Positions 22,009-35,674 of a DNA stretch of 64,000 nucleotides are shown in pieces (position 1 is the stretch's first letter; every line of letters starts with the position of its first letter). A program made the position numbers and the translations under genes. The DNA is from Botryotinia globosa (Eukaryota; Ascomycota; Leotiomycetes; Helotiales; Sclerotiniaceae), in NCBI GenBank assembly GCA_014898425.1, contig RCSZ01000018.1, positions 706,864 through 770,863 of the forward strand, given 5' to 3'. The notes beneath the pieces were generated by a model. The model saw nothing but the letters and a program-made list of their open reading frames with translations, was not told the origin of the DNA and ran no database searches.

Positions 22009-24159
22009 GATGTCGATTTTAATGGTGTCTGTAATTTGAGAAACAGTGTGTTAGTAATGGCTATGTATGGCGAAAAAATATCAGACGAAGGGGAACGGAT
22101 GGCTTGAAAAGATGATGGTAAAAAATTAGATCGCAAAAGTGATATGAAATTGATGGATGATCGTGGGTGTAACAATGGGAGGAAGATGTCAGGTTATGAG
22201 AATAGCGACGGTGAGAACAAGATCGGAAGCAAGTGATAAGGATGGCAACACATAATCAATCTGTTTGACTTACCAAAAGTTGATCACCCTTGAGGATTGT
22301 TGTTTTGGTTTAGCTGTAATTGTACGAGGCAACAACCGGAGATTGTGGCAGTAAAGCTAAGCAATAGGATTAGTTTGTGCAAAACATAGAATCTAATCAA
22401 CAGCAAATTTGAGATGAAATTGATGGTTGAATAGATATCAGATGGGAAGGGAAAGATTTCTGCGGTGGGTGAGAGTGGTCTTTGAAGTTGAGAAACTGGG
22501 TTGCCAGGAAAAGCAAGCAGTCACAGCAGTCAAGAGGGCAAACAAACGCGACTTCACCTGAAGATAGATTTTCATGTGCACTTCAAGCAGAAGGACAAAC
22601 CAATTCGGTTCTTGAAGGGAAATAATTACTTACTTGTGATTTTCTGTTTAGATCGATAGAAACTATGGTGTAGAAGAGAAAATTGATGTTGTAGATAGAA
22701 AGGTTGTTGTTGTGGGAAAAGAATTGAGGGACGATAGAGAGAGGCGACAGCGAGACTAAGTCAACGTAGGTTTGGATTTGGCGCTAGTGTAGAAGTCAAT
22801 TGGAATTTGGAAAGAGCCGCCAGAGAACCTTCTCTTTTTTGATTGGGGGAAGGAAACTCTACAAGTGAATTAAAGGTCAAAACCAAAGTGAGATATGAGA
22901 CGAGCACTTCTTGCCCATTACGTTAGATTAGAGTGAGGAAAGATGAGAGAGTTAAAAAACGGCGGAAATGGATCCTAGATATTATTATGAGCCAGTAATT
23001 AAGTGTCATTAATGAGTCAAATTAATACCTTGAAGCAATTTGGATACTAGCATATTGCACACACACGTCGAAGATTTACATTTCATGGCACTAACTGGTT
23101 GACTTCATTCACGACGCGCGTTTGCGTTTGCGTCGCTGTGTGCGCCTATGACCGATGCAGATTCAAGACAGTAAATGCTTGCCTATATGCCCTAAACATA
23201 CATGTATGCAATGGAACGACTTACTCAAACATGATTTCTTGACTCAATTTGCTGTTTAATACGTATGGAACCGCAATCCCAATTCTCAACATCGAATTTC
23301 GATTTATCATCCACGCGAGGAGAGCAAAACGGACGGATAATTTGATTAGAGGTCGAGGGAATAGAAACACAGAAGAGGAAAATGGTAAAAACAAAAGGGG
23401 AGAAAGATGATTGCCATAACTACCCTTCCTCCCTTTTCCTTTCCCTTCAAGCATGAATCGATTATAGAAGTATACATAAGAGTAAACGTTGAAACACACA
23501 TACGCCTTGGGCTCCATTGTTGGTACACCAGACAACTGTTATATTACACACCGTAGTTTGTGTCATGAGTACTTTTGCATGCAGTGTAACATCAATCACC
23601 CACTACCCCTCACCAAGCCAAGGAATCAAACAGAAAGATCCAACAGAAAAAGATCCACAAGAACTCATTTGAGTATGATAATCATCATTTGTATTCATCG
23701 ATTACGCCACGTACTTCTTTAATATAGATTCAGAGCTGACTGGCTGGCATAATGTAGTAAAACTTGCAGCTCCCTCCCAAACGCCATGCTATGAAGAGAT
23801 AACTTGCATAGCCTTGTGCATAGATTTCTCCTTCGTTACGATCAACCCCTTTCCATCAAACGAAGAATAATTGATACGGTGTAAAACCTCCAGCGGAAAA
23901 GAATCTGGTGAACCAGAGATACCTCGTCCACGTCACTCCTCTCCATCATCAACCACCAGAAACGACGTCAAGTTGGAGAAGCTCGGAGATATGTAGGGTG
24001 TGGTGAAGAAGAAAGGTTGTTTAAATATACATTTTGCGCTGGGTTGTGAAGCTACGAAGTAAAAAAAGATTTTGATGCGAGGGCGACAACAGAATCATGC
24101 TCGCCGAAAGAAGTATCATCATCGATAAGAATATCCTGTAAAAGATTCAAAAGTTAGCT
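22009..24159. other. Intergenic: Argonaute leader and RNA14 3' region
   Basis: About 2.1 kb without a supported gene. The first part (22009-22700) is T/G and A/G rich and probably contains the leader and a leader intron of Argonaute, since a splice-acceptor-like ACAG precedes its start codon. Open frames at 23221-23722 are not convincing. Confidence 0.45.
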
Positions 24160-27100
24160 TCAATGATAATATCCACCATTGGAATTTCCATTGCCGGGCC
24201 ATTGAGGTTGCGTATATGCTCCAGGCTGTTGTTGCTGCCCTTGCCATCCTCTATTCTCAAAACTCGCATTTCGTGAGTGAGAAGTTGCTTGGCTATATCC
24301 GCCACCCCATTGATTATCCTGGGGTATGACTGGAGACCTGGTGTAATCATGACCCTGAATTACGCTTGAAACTCGATCATCTACAGGAAGATAACCAGGC
24401 TGCGACATGCGCTGTGGCTCCCCAGAATATCCATTATTTCCAGTATTGTGTATACCATAACCATGAGATTCACGAGTATTGGGAGCTTGGTAACTGGGTG
24501 TCATACCGTCATAGCGTTGCTGTGATTGTTGTGGTTGTTGAGACTGTTGAGGTTGTTCTCGCGCACTTTTCCATTGCATGAAATCCGGTACTTCCGTACG
24601 GGCAAGGAGCTGCACCAAGTCACTTGGAATGAATTTGACGCCCTTCAATTGTGGGTCACGAAGATAGATATCAGACCGAGGAATAATGCTAAGGAGGAAT
24701 GTGATATCTCGTGGAATCACGTATGGTGCGGCATTTGATTGCCATGCAGGTGCGCCTTGCGTTTGTTGTATTCCCTTTTGTTGCGCCAATCTGCGTCCTG
24801 CAGCTCCCTTTAAAGGAGATTGACCACGAGCCAGTTTTCGTGGAGGGTTGAGCTCGCTTTCAAAATCTTCAGTTGGAAATGGTCGCTTTGGTGAGTTTGT
24901 ATTTTGATTCTGCATAAATGGTGGCGGTTGCTGTGGGCGAGGGCTTTGTTCTTGTACGTACTGAGGACGTGGACTATCTGGAACGGATGGGGCTTGTTCA
25001 ATAGATTGCATGACCAATTTTGGTCTCATTTGTGAAGCAGGCGAAACAATTGGTCGTACAGCAGTAGGGTCGAATCCCTCTACACTGTAACGCGAAGAGA
25101 ACCTGAGAAGCTTTGGATCACCCGGGAAGAGTTCTGCCATGCGCTTTTCTAGCTTCTTGATTTGATCCAACGTTCCAAATTGAGATTCGTAACTATGGAA
25201 GTAAACGTAAAGTGGCTTTGTTTTGTGAACAGTTTCGGGTTTCTGTGCTAGACGACTAACTGCCGTTTCGAAAGCTACCCTGGCATCTGTGTCATGATTA
25301 GCATGGACGGGAAAAATACCGAGGTAAAAGACTTACTGGTAATATCAGAAATGGAAATCAAATGCTTTAGATACTCGAGAAGGTAGACTTCATCGGTTGG
25401 GAAAAGTTTAGCGCCCCTTTCAAAGATCTTAGTACCAGATTTGTCCTTGTATACCATGTGTTCAATCAACGCGCTGGCAACATAAACTTCACTTGTGATC
25501 ATGCCCCGTTGACGGGCCTCAGCAAAAACGTATCTTGATCCGTTTTTGGCGTCAATTGCACCATTTCCTTGAATGCGTCGCATAGCCCTCATTAGTGCAA
25601 TCCAGGAGAAAGATACGGTTCTCTGCAAAAGTTTTCTCTGCATTTCATAACCCTGTGTGATAGCATTAAGTTGGGCAGCTTTAGCACTTTCTCGGGCATC
25701 TTTATCCGGGTCACTATCATCATCATCGTCATCCTCTGCCTTTCTCACAATTGCACTGATAGAAGCGTCGATGGCTGAGTTTTCCTCGAGTTTAGCCTTT
25801 TCTTTTGTCTCCCTGACTTTCAAGTCCGCGATCAGTTCATAAAGAGATTCTAGAAGCTTGGCGTAAGGTGCCCGAACAATTGCTCCTTTTTCAACATCGC
25901 TTTTTCCAGCTTCCTCAGTAGAGAGCGTAGACTCAAGTCGATCAGCTTTTTTGAAAGCTATCAGACAACTCTCAGGGTTTGCGGCAATTCCATCGGCGAG
26001 AAAGGTATCGCCTTCCTTGTCCAAGTTGTTGTTGAAGCACCACTCAGCAGCATCTACCCAGATCTCAGGCCAAAAGCGTAACGCCATGACCGCTTGCTTA
26101 TAGACATATAAGATACGCTGTTTGTAAGCATCCAGCTCATCCGCCTGAAGGACCAAAGGGTCTTCCTGCTCCCAAGCTATCCACTTCTTCCATAGGTCGA
26201 GTTGATGTAAATACTCCTGATCACCCTCAAATCCAAAAGCAGGTGGAAGTCGAGGTAATGTTGTGCGTTGAAGTCCGCGAATGATATTTTCAAGCGCTGT
26301 ATTCGCACTTCTTGCAGTCATGTAATTTGGAGATCTCTCTTGAAGAAACTTGCGACCCTAATATGATCTGTCAGTTCTGAACCGTAACTAAATTTGGGAA
26401 CCAAAACTCACCGTCATCTTGTTCAGGCCCATCTCAAATTGATCATATTGTTTCCATAATTCATTCACGTTTGACATGGGAACACAGATGGCACGTTGAT
26501 AGGCTTTTCGCAATTGATCCATCTTTTGTTGATCTTGCCAACTATTGCCACCGATTGAACCAGGTGCACTACGAATGAATTGAATATAATCCTGCCAAAT
26601 TTTACCTGAATCCCTGTCAATCCCAATGTTTGCCAACACAAAATCGTATGCTTGAGACACGGTTGCACGAGCTGTACCACTGGGATCGACATTGAGGTCA
26701 TTCATGCGGCGTATGTAGTTCAAATAAACCGACCATAATTGGATGTTCGGGACTGTCAATAAGGACTTGCCAAAGATTTGTTCCGCTGCACTGAAATTTT
26801 CGTATTCGAGTTCCATCTCAGTATAGGCAACCCATATCTCCGCCTAATTTGCTGTTAGTAAGTGTCGCGAGAAAAAAGATTGCCTGGCCTATAACATACA
26901 GAGTGTGGAAAGACCCTCAAGAATCTTTCATAGACTGCTCTGGCATCATCCAACTTGTTACGCTTGCGATGTTCCCCGATCAAAGAAAGCCATGCCTCCA
27001 TATCACCTCGAGGATCCTCCTTGACCCGATCTTCAAGCATACCGATCTTATCATGGGGAAGGCGAGCTCTAGGAACAGATGTATTTTGTGATGCACCAAC

Positions 27101-27679
27101 AGGAATGGGCACTTGCACCGATTGTTCTATAGGTGTTCCAACGTTACTCGGGTTCATGGAATTGGGAACAGAGGAAAGTGCCTCGGGCTTGGAATCAACT
27201 TGATTCTCCATTTTGATGGCTACTTCCTGTTGAGTGATAGAATTTTGCAACGGAGAAGGAGATCGTTTGGGGTCATCAGAGGCTGGCAGTTGCAAATGAC
27301 CAGTATTAATTGGTGTAGATTCGTCATTCTCCTCATCAGAATCATCTGCAATAAATCCCCCGACAGTTTTTGGTTTGCGCACAGAAGTTTGAGAGCTGGG
27401 TCTTGTAGAATCTTGTTCAGTTACCATAGCTGGAAGGGATGTAACAGAGGAAGGGTCATAATCGTCGCCAGCGGCCGAAGCAGCTGCGCCTGAAGGAGAC
27501 AAAGCACGAGAAACTTGGGCATCTTTAACGGAATCTTGCTTGACATGTTCGTTGTTATCTTCTGTATTGGAAGGTAGATCACCCTCTGCGATTCCATTAT
27601 CTCCATCTTCCCAAGCCGCAGCTTCTTGACCTGCCTGAAACTGATGTAAAAGAGCTATATCTGCATCTTCCTCCGCCAT
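24160..27679 (-). CDS. RNA14: mRNA 3'-end processing protein RNA14 (CstF-77 homologue)
   Basis: Scaffold of the cleavage factor IA/CstF complex in pre-mRNA 3'-end cleavage and polyadenylation; nuclear. Four predicted exons: 27679-26900, 26843-26412, 26357-25337 and 25286-24160, in phase, giving about 1,119 aa. An acidic, Ser-rich N-terminus of about 200 residues (with FIADDSDEENDES) precedes the HAT repeat array: MEAWLSLIGEHRKRNKLDDARAVYERFLRVFP, IWVAYTEMELEYENFSAAEQIF, LWSVYLNYIRRM, VNELWKQYDQFE and further repeats through FERGAKLFPTDEVYLLEYLKHL. The C-terminal part is Pro/Gln-rich and holds PRDITFLLSIIPRSDIYLRDPQLKG, the monkeytail-type region that binds RNA15 and related partners. The end is Gln/Gly/Asn-rich. 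The N-terminal extension is longer than in yeast but common in filamentous fungi. Confidence 0.93.
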
Positions 27680-28475
27680 TTTGAAGACAAGACCGTTTTG
27701 AGTTGTTGTTTGGATGCGCGAGCGTCGACTTTGAATTAAAGTGGTAGTTATTGCAAGTATTAATGGTCAAAAAAGTCTACAAGAACATCGATGATTAGTT
27801 AGCAAATGCGCATGCGTCGTTGCAGTGAAAAGATGCTGGGCAGGGCAAGTTAAAGAAGGAAAGGCTAACCTGTATAGAGTGCAACAAACTTGCGCGCAAA
27901 GTCAAAGGATCGTCGGCGCAACAAAGAAAGTATGTAGAGTATCTAATAAATTAATCAACTGTTGATGTTCTTGACTATTGTTGTTGATGGGGCACTCTCT
28001 AAAAAAAGAAACAAACAAGAATTCTTTTCTTGTAGGTATCGCCAAAAGTTGAGAGCTCTTAATCAGGTACGTACCTAGTAACAACCTTGGAAAGAAGGCG
28101 AAGAAAATGAGAGCCCTGAGGTGCGCTAATACCAAGTATGATTAGCGTATTTCGTAAAGTGGAAATCGCGGTTCAAACATCTCAATACACGCGATTTGGA
28201 TTTTCCACACGCGTTAATATTGCCGTTACTCACCGTGGCATTTGGAACTAAATGCTGCCCCATCAACCAATTTATCGACTTTATTCGTCTCGACCCCCCG
28301 TGCTTTCTTGCCCTCTTCCAATACACAATACAATCCACTACCTCCATAGTATTTCTCACAACTTCATAAAATTCACTTGCTTGGCATCTTTTGGTTAGAA
28401 AGAGTACAAATCTTTAGTCGACATTTGGAACTCATCTAAACATCATACGAAACCGCAAAATCAACCGCTTTCAAT
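27680..28475. promoter_or_regulatory. Shared divergent promoter region, RNA14 and ASF1
   Basis: About 800 bp separates the start codons of RNA14 (minus) and ASF1 (plus). No gene is seen inside. A bidirectional promoter is inferred from the head-to-head layout; I saw no clear TATA box on either side. Confidence 0.45.
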
Positions 28476-29506
28476 ATGTCTGTCGTCTCACTTCTCGGTG
28501 TCAATGTCCTCAACAATCCAGCCAAATTTGGGGATCCTTATGAGTTTGAGATCACTTTCGAGTGTCTTGAAGCATTGCAAAAGGGTAAGTTCCTGTCCTG
28601 CCCCTCTCGGGATTGCGCTCGCCTACATCTTTTCAATCACTAATTTATCTATTCCTCACAGATCTCGAATGGAAATTGACCTATGTTGGTTCTGCCACGT
28701 CGTACGTCTTCACCTCCTTGAGTTTCTGCCTACTTCAAATCTAAAATTAACATAACAAAGCGATGAACATGATCAAGAACTCGATTCTCTCCTTGTCGGT
28801 CCTATTCCAGTCGGCACAAATAAATTCCTCTTCCAGGCAGATGCCCCAGATACCAAGCGAATCCCAGATGCCGAAATCCTCGGTGTTACTGTCATTCTTC
28901 TTACTTGCGCCTACGACGGTAGAGAATTTGTTCGAGTTGGCTATTATGTCAACAACGAATATGATTCTGAGGAATTGAACGCCGATCCCCCCGCCAAGCC
29001 ACTCCTAGACCGAGTTAAGAGAAATGTTCTTGCTGAGAAACCCCGTGTCACTAGATTTGCCATCAAGTGGTGAGTCACCACGCGCTCGTTAGGCAAGTCA
29101 CACGCTAATGTTGATTTACAGGGACTCCGATGCATCTGCTCCTGCTGAATTCCCTCCTGAACAACCTGAGGCAGATTTGGTCGCCGATGGAGAAGAATAT
29201 GGCGCCGAAGAAGCTGGAGATGACGAGGACGAGGAAGTTGAGGGAGAAGAAGGTGGTGTAGCCGACCCAGATGCAATGGAACAAGATTCAGAGATGGCTG
29301 GCGCAGAAGCTGAGGGGGCTGCCGCTGAAGAAACCGGTGATGAGAGTGAAGATCTTGAGGCTGAGAGCAGTGGCGAATCCGATGAGGAAGCTGAGGAAGA
29401 AGAAGGTGCTGGAGATGATGACATGGAGATGGATGGTGTTGAGAAGCCAATCTCCGGAAAAACTGGTGGCGTTACACATCAAGTTGATGTTGTCATGGCC
29501 GCCTAA
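28476..29506 (+). CDS. ASF1: Histone chaperone ASF1
   Basis: Binds the histone H3-H4 dimer and hands it to CAF-1 and HIR complexes during nucleosome assembly. Four exons: 28476-28584, 28662-28701, 28761-29069 and 29122-29506, in phase, giving 280 aa. Residues 1-155 are the immunoglobulin-like core, highly conserved: [94 protein letters not shown] and [13 protein letters not shown]. The C-terminal 125 residues are a very acidic Glu/Asp tail, as in yeast and other fungi. Start fixed by the conserved [11 protein letters not shown]. Confidence 0.97.
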
Positions 29507-30360
29507 TTTCAATACCCCATACCCCATACATAGTTTTTGATTTTAGAATTCATTGAGCGCGTTACGATAGGTTATGACTGGGAGGAAAGCAAATATTAAG
29601 ACAGTTACATGATGAATACAACGAGTCGATAAAGATACTCTAAATAGGAATATCGATAGGCTTAATGCTTTTAGTATAGCAGCAAACGCTTGTGAAGAGC
29701 AATATCTTCTTGTTTTTCTAATCCTAACTTTGTTGTTTCAATTGTTAATTATAATTGGGACATTGAAAACCTTTGCGAGGACACAGCCCCTTCTTTTTTA
29801 TTCAACTACCGGCAGACATAGGCTGGGAACTATTCAAGGATCTGACATTGAAGTATTCACAGTTACCTCTCATTGTTTGTTCCCATTTTGAACATTGAGT
29901 CCACACCTTCAACCGAAGTCTTATTCACATTCCGAGCTAATAAGTGAGAACATTCATTTTGTCAATCCTTTCTCGATACAAGGGCAATCGTTCGACTCTC
30001 AATCGCACACCAAAAATTCATGATGGTAGGTACTCATAGAAGAGTGTCGAGATATCGTAGCAAACATATATCATTATTTTCACCCAAGGCGGGAAATATC
30101 ACGAGAATAAAAACAGCAAATGGATTCAGAAGATTCGATGTTTTCTTGTGTATCTACTAATCATTCAATGATTCAACCTGATCTGGAGTATTCCCAAGTC
30201 AAGCCCAGCTAACCAGCCAGCTGGCTAGCAACAAAACACACAACCGCCTGAACACCTAACTTGCAAGATATCAAATCTCACATCATATCTACCCTCCAAA
30301 CTTCAACCCCCGCGCTTAAATTTATATCAAAATAAAGCAGCGAACCCTCTGTTCTCAATT
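29507..30360. other. Intergenic, nothing recognised
   Basis: About 850 bp without a gene, including the ASF1 3' untranslated region. A short palindromic AGCCAGCTGGCT stands near 30215. Confidence 0.4.
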
Positions 30361-30552
30361 TCAGCGCTTGATCTGCTTCTTCGGCGCATGTTCGGTAGGT
30401 TTGGCACTCGGTGCACGTTCGATAGGTTTGGTACTCGGTGCACCTCTTTTAGTTCCAGCCTTGACTGGGTCGCTTTTGCCGCTTTTGCCTTCTTTGGCGT
30501 CACTGTCGAATGTGACGCGTCTGTTGGGGTCCTTGACCTTGCCGGTATTCAT
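30361..30552 (-). CDS. Small basic protein, unknown
   Basis: A 63-aa frame from ATG 30552. It is Lys/Pro/Ala-rich and begins MNTGKVKDPNRRVTFDSD. It contains two near copies of an (I/T)E(R)APSAKP-like unit encoded by an imperfect direct repeat with the core GGTTTGG(C/T)ACTCGGTGCAC. No cysteines or hydrophobic segments. It could be a real small nuclear or disordered protein or a chance frame; no family recognised. Confidence 0.4.
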   Translation of the reverse strand: MNTGKVKDPNRRVTFDSDAKEGKSGKSDPVKAGTKRGAPSTKPIERAPSAKPTEHAPKKQIKR

Positions 30553-31883
30553 ATTGATTGTTTAGTATAGAGGGGACTTAATTTTATGGTTTCGAGAGGC
30601 GTTTGGAAGACACTTCAGTCTTGTGTAGATGGAAACTTTTAGAATGTAATGAAATTGATGAGGCTTGATATGAGATGATTGAAATTAAGACGAGCAAACA
30701 AAGGACTATATAAATATGAGAAGTCCAACTCAATTACGCAACTACATGTTGGTGAACTTTTCGATCATCAACCTTTGACCAAGCCACACTCACAAGCTAT
30801 CATACCATCATACCTGTTCATCAACAATTTTTGTGCTAAAAATACGATAAAACTCTACCTAGATATTGCCGTGGCGATGTATGTAATAAGAAGGTCACGA
30901 GGTTTCCCGCCGTGAGACCTGCTCGCCAGCATGTAGTTTGGATGAATGACATTTTATTTTGATGATAAAAACACCTGGAACACTTTTATGTAATTCTATT
31001 TCAATCGATATTTTTGAACCTCATTTTCTCTTACTTCCTCTAAGGCTTTACTCGATCTTTGCACCCCTAAATACTTAAATACTGTGCCTGGCTCTCGAAT
31101 GTGCCCAAATAGCGCTCCAACTGAACTCTCAAGTAAAAACAACACTCCGATTCGAATCCACACAAAGATATACCACATCTAAAAATATCTCAGACCTACT
31201 GGCCTTCTTAGTAGAAGCCGAAGGGAATGACGCCCATTGTCAGACCTTTATTAGGCATTCATCAGATGCTCCGTCCATCATTCAACTCTCTCTCTCGGAC
31301 TCGGCCCCAACATTAACCCTGAGATCATCCTGCTGGGGGTCTTTGGTTTTCTGCCTTCTCCACTTTTCAGCCAGTTGCCGCTTAGCTTACTAGGTATGCT
31401 AACTAGCCCACCGCATTTTTTGCCAAAACCGAGCCAGACTTATTAACGTCACTCGGTATCACATTATGAAACTTTCATAAAAATGATTCATTGGGTAAGT
31501 ACACGAACCGGAAGACAGTTGATCGATTTTTGACTACAACAATAATGAGCGGACTGCACCTGGTCTAGGCAGCTTGAGTGGAGTGTTTATACCCAACACT
31601 CTTCTAACCCAGACTAAATATCAATAGTATTCGCAACATTGATAAGAGCATAGAGATTGGATTCAAACATCAAATCGCAATACCTTTCCATTGAAATCAG
31701 ATGCCATATGAGACATGAAGTTAAACTCACTAGTCTAACGCCCATCCTTCGTACGCTCCCACACTTCAGAAGCCCGGATTCTTTTTCAGTATCCTCGAAG
31801 TATTCCCAGCCCAGGTATCCACTCAATCCCAAGAACGCCCATTCAATCTATCCATCTGGCCGTACCATACATTTCATCGTCCG
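30553..31883. other. Intergenic, nothing recognised
   Basis: About 1.3 kb with no supported gene; only short frames of no coding quality on either strand. Confidence 0.45.
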
Positions 31884-34800
31884 TTAAAACCATTTCCCAG
31901 TAATTCCACCTAACAACATGCTCCTCTTCTGTTTGTTGACATATTTACTAACGTCATCGGCCCACCCCGCACTATTCTCTTGTACCTTATCTAAATTATC
32001 TCCCATGATGTTAAGTTTTTCAGTCCTCTCATTGAGTTGTCTAGTCATGTAATCGCCCCACCCCTCTTGACTCCCACTGGGTCCAGCTCCACCTCCAGCA
32101 CTCCGAGCTAATCGTTCCTCTTCAGCCGAAGCGGCAAGCATACGTTTGCTAGGCGGACGATCAGGACCACCGATCAAGAGATCGAGGTCAGTAGGAGAGA
32201 CGTATTGAGTTCCGGATATCCATTGGAGGTTTGAGATCGTAGGACGAGGAGGAATTAATGCTTCAGGATTGAACAATTTATCTTGACTTCTTCCGAGTGG
32301 AAGTCCGGTTCCCCAGACATTGACCATTGCTATCTCACTAGGACCAGTCCAACCAATAATATCCCCAGCGGGTGTGACAACACTATTCGACGAGCGGGTT
32401 TTGTCCATCATGTCTAATTTTGATGAGCCAATTTCTTTGAGTGCTGGGAGCGAGTAAGCGCGAGCTGTTCCATCACCAAATACTCCGACAAGAGCAAAGC
32501 CATGAAGTTCGAATTCGGTTACGGCAGCAGAATCACAAAAGACATCGTCGAAGGTTTTGTGGGCACCCTTGGCACTGGAGGGTTTGAATATGCGAGCTTC
32601 AGTTTGAGTAACTATAGGATTATTAGTATTATATCATATGAAATAACGAACTCAGCCAAGAAAGACTTGACCAAAAGGGTTAGAAGCTACCGAACTCTTC
32701 ACATAGGAAAGGAGGTCAATAGCAACCAAAATTATAGTGAACTTACCAACTACAAGGGCACCGTGTGTTTGCTGCCCATTGCGAAGTGCAGCTACGATAG
32801 GACCTGTTGCCGATGCAGGTTTTCCCGTTTCAGCTACAATGGGTGTAATCGAAATTACTTTATCGGAGCAAGAGGTTACTCCTGCTAATTGAGCTGTATA
32901 TCCACCATTTTGTTGTGGTAAGATCTTGAATGTGGCGACCTTACCATTGTTTGTTCCCACGAAACAAGCAATGCTAGAGTATTTATCATCGTCTAGTGTC
33001 ATGACTCCGAATTCAATACATACAGGCCACTCCGGTTTGGCGGTAGTTTGGCTGCTTCCTTTTCTCATGAAACTGCTTCTTTTATCTTGCTTGATGAAGT
33101 CACCCATTGCGGTGGTGAAGATGACGGATGGTCCTCGGAGATCGATGATTGAGAAGATTCCACCTTCAGACCCAACTCCCACAAATCCCACGTCTGACAT
33201 ACGGATCGCACTTATGGGTCCTTGTGCCATGTCATAAAGAATGAATGGCTGTAGACCTTCCTTGAGAGATGGCTCTGCACGAACTGAAATGTCGGTGATA
33301 CCTCCTGGCTGCCTCTCATTTGCCGGTTGCTCGCTACCATAGGCTCTATTGCCACCCCACCTATACACTACGACTTCACCAGCTGCTGTTCCAACACACA
33401 GCTCCCCGGTACTTGAAGCCATGTTGACAGCAGAGATACTGACAAATTCAACACCCGCAACAGCTCTGGCCACATCGACTTGTAGCATGCCGGAATTTTC
33501 TAATTCATCCCCATGACCAGCATCCCAAATTCGGACTGTACCATCACCGTGAGCTGTCTGAATGATATTTCGAGTTTCATATCTCCTCAAATGCTTCACT
33601 CCCTCAGCCCCTCCTTTCAGAAGTTGAGGACCTATCGCTCGAGTTTCTGTCATGCCGAGCCATCGTCCACGATCAACAGCAGATACAGCCACAAAATTGA
33701 CAAAAGGATGAACGAATGTAAGAGAAGGGTGGAGTTGGTTGGTTGGTGAGATAGGGTGACCACTAGGGAAACTTAATGTAACTAGCTCGCCGGATGTCAG
33801 AAGTGCTATAACAGCAATAGGATCTTGAGCACCGGCAAAATGTGGAGAAGCGCGAGGAATAAGACAGAAATCTGCTATATCCACATCAACAGGAATTGGT
33901 AGGAAATTTGAACGTTTTCCATCAAAGTGATCAGTCAGAATTTGCCAAGTGGAAGTTGCATAAACAGGAGTAACTCCCAATTCCATAAATGTCAATCCTT
34001 TGTGAGGCAAAGTGGTGGGAATTCCACCAGCGATGAGTAGACCTGTATCATCGGGGTTTCCTTTGCAGCACCAAGCTATTTTTGCGAAATCTCCCTTCAA
34101 CGAGAAGGTATCGCCGGAGCCTTGCGGTTGAGAACCGGGTACATTAACATGTGTATCTTGTAAGGTTCGTGCCATTATAATCCGACCGTCTTTAGGATCC
34201 CAAAATACAATGCTTGCATCATCATGCGCTGTAGCAATGAATGTTCCGGTTGGATGCCATAGAGCTTGCGTAAGACGTGGTTGTCTTGGCGTACTCTTTC
34301 CCATAGGATCTCCATTCCCGCCAGGAGCTCCAGCTGGAACTTCATATTGAAAGTATTTAATGGGTTTGTTTTGTTTGAAAGAGTATATCACAGCTCCTTC
34401 TGTGTATCCTATCAATAACTGTCCAATGTCTCTGGGATGTAGTTGTAAAGACACACAGCTTAATAACCTCGACCGTGGGTTCCTTTCACGCCAGAAATTG
34501 GGAAGACGTAATGGCGCAAGCTTCTCTCTATCCAAATCGTAGCAGATAATATCCCCAGTTTGTAGTCCGATCAAGCACCAATCCAGCATAGGATCCGTCA
34601 CAATGGTTGTCACTACTCCTGGCGGAGAGTAAGCCGCCAACTTCTTTGCCGTTGCCAAATCCCATACTATCACTTCGTTTTTGGAATCCACACTGATGAG
34701 TCTATCGGCGCAAAATTGTAAAGCTTTGACTGATGCTCGGCGGGGTAATGCAAGCTTTACTTGAACTCTCTTCTGACCAAAGATGTAAATTTGTCCACTT

Positions 34801-35043
34801 CCAAATGTCGTCTCATTCGTTCCCACTGCAAGTAGAGATTGTACTGGATCGAATGCGAGAGAACTAAAAGGGCGAAAAGTCAGTTGAATGCCTTCAATTC
34901 AGACGGTGACACGCCCGGACATACCCTATTTGAGAATTGATGCCGAATCGGTCCAGATCATCTGGCGCAAATAGACCTGGCAATATACCTGCAGATAAAT
35001 CATTTTGTATACCTGCTTGTTTTCCACGTAGAAATGCTGCCAT
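31884..35043 (-). CDS. SRO7/lethal giant larvae/tomosyn family exocytosis protein
   Basis: WD40 protein that in yeast binds the Sec9 t-SNARE and Sec4 and promotes vesicle docking at sites of polarised growth. Three exons: 35043-34925, 34863-32747 and 32611-31884, in phase, giving 987 aa, near the usual length. The N-terminus AAFLRGKQAGIQNDLSAGILPG followed by DDLDRFGINSQIGSLAFDPVQSLLAVGT is typical of the family. Many WD-type blades follow (LQFCADRLISVDSKNEVIVWDLATAKK, LTQALWHPTGTFIATAHDDASIVFWD, TAHGDGTVRIWDAG, MSDVGFVGVGSEGGIFSIIDLRG). The C-terminal 60 residues form an R-SNARE-like coiled coil (MTRQLNERTEKLNIMGDNLDKVQENS) ending in a basic, non-membrane tail. The long middle blocks match the Lgl C-terminal domain. 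Expected at the cytosol and plasma membrane of growing tips. Confidence 0.92.
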
Positions 35044-35674
35044 TTTGATCTGACAGACGTGGAATTGTAATCGTTGTTGATATTGTGTGTTGGTGTTGGT
35101 TATTACCTACGATGGTGACCAGGAGAGGAGGATTAATGCTGTTGGAAGAAGCCTGAAATTGCTTTATTTGCGTCATCTGAAGCAACGTACGTGGGATTTC
35201 TTGGCCCTGAATAATGAAATAGATATTCAGGGGGGTTTCTTAAACATCATTACTAGGTGGACAAAGATCATCATCACAACTCAAAATATCTACATCTTCA
35301 CATTGTTTGTTATGTTATCATTGATCTAAATTTATTATTTCTTATCCGTCCGTCCACACAGACGTTCACGTTCAATAATGATGTGGGCGCATGCGCTATG
35401 AAGTAGGTAGGTAGTTTTTGACAGCAATAGTACCCTTACAAAAGTTGGTACCTACCTACACACTTCACAGAACAACAACCTTGGAAGTCAAGCATCCAAA
35501 TATGAAGAAGTTCTTCCAAGATTTCCACGGCTATATGGCTATATATCATATATGAAATCCCCATTTAATAATAATTATATAACTTTATCGTATGCCTCAT
35601 ATGGTAAATGTTGCTCATGTCCATGTCCATGCCCATCCATGTCCATTCTCATACCTCCCAAGAGCATGTCACAT
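35044..35674. other. Intergenic spacer
   Basis: About 630 bp upstream of the SRO7-type gene and downstream of the next minus-strand gene. It contains a CCATGT-type repeat at about 35616-35650. No supported gene. Confidence 0.4.

Noticed and set aside
29116..29450. Minus-strand frames rich in Ser/Pro/His opposite ASF1
   Set aside because: Antisense shadow of the acidic Glu/Asp tail of ASF1.
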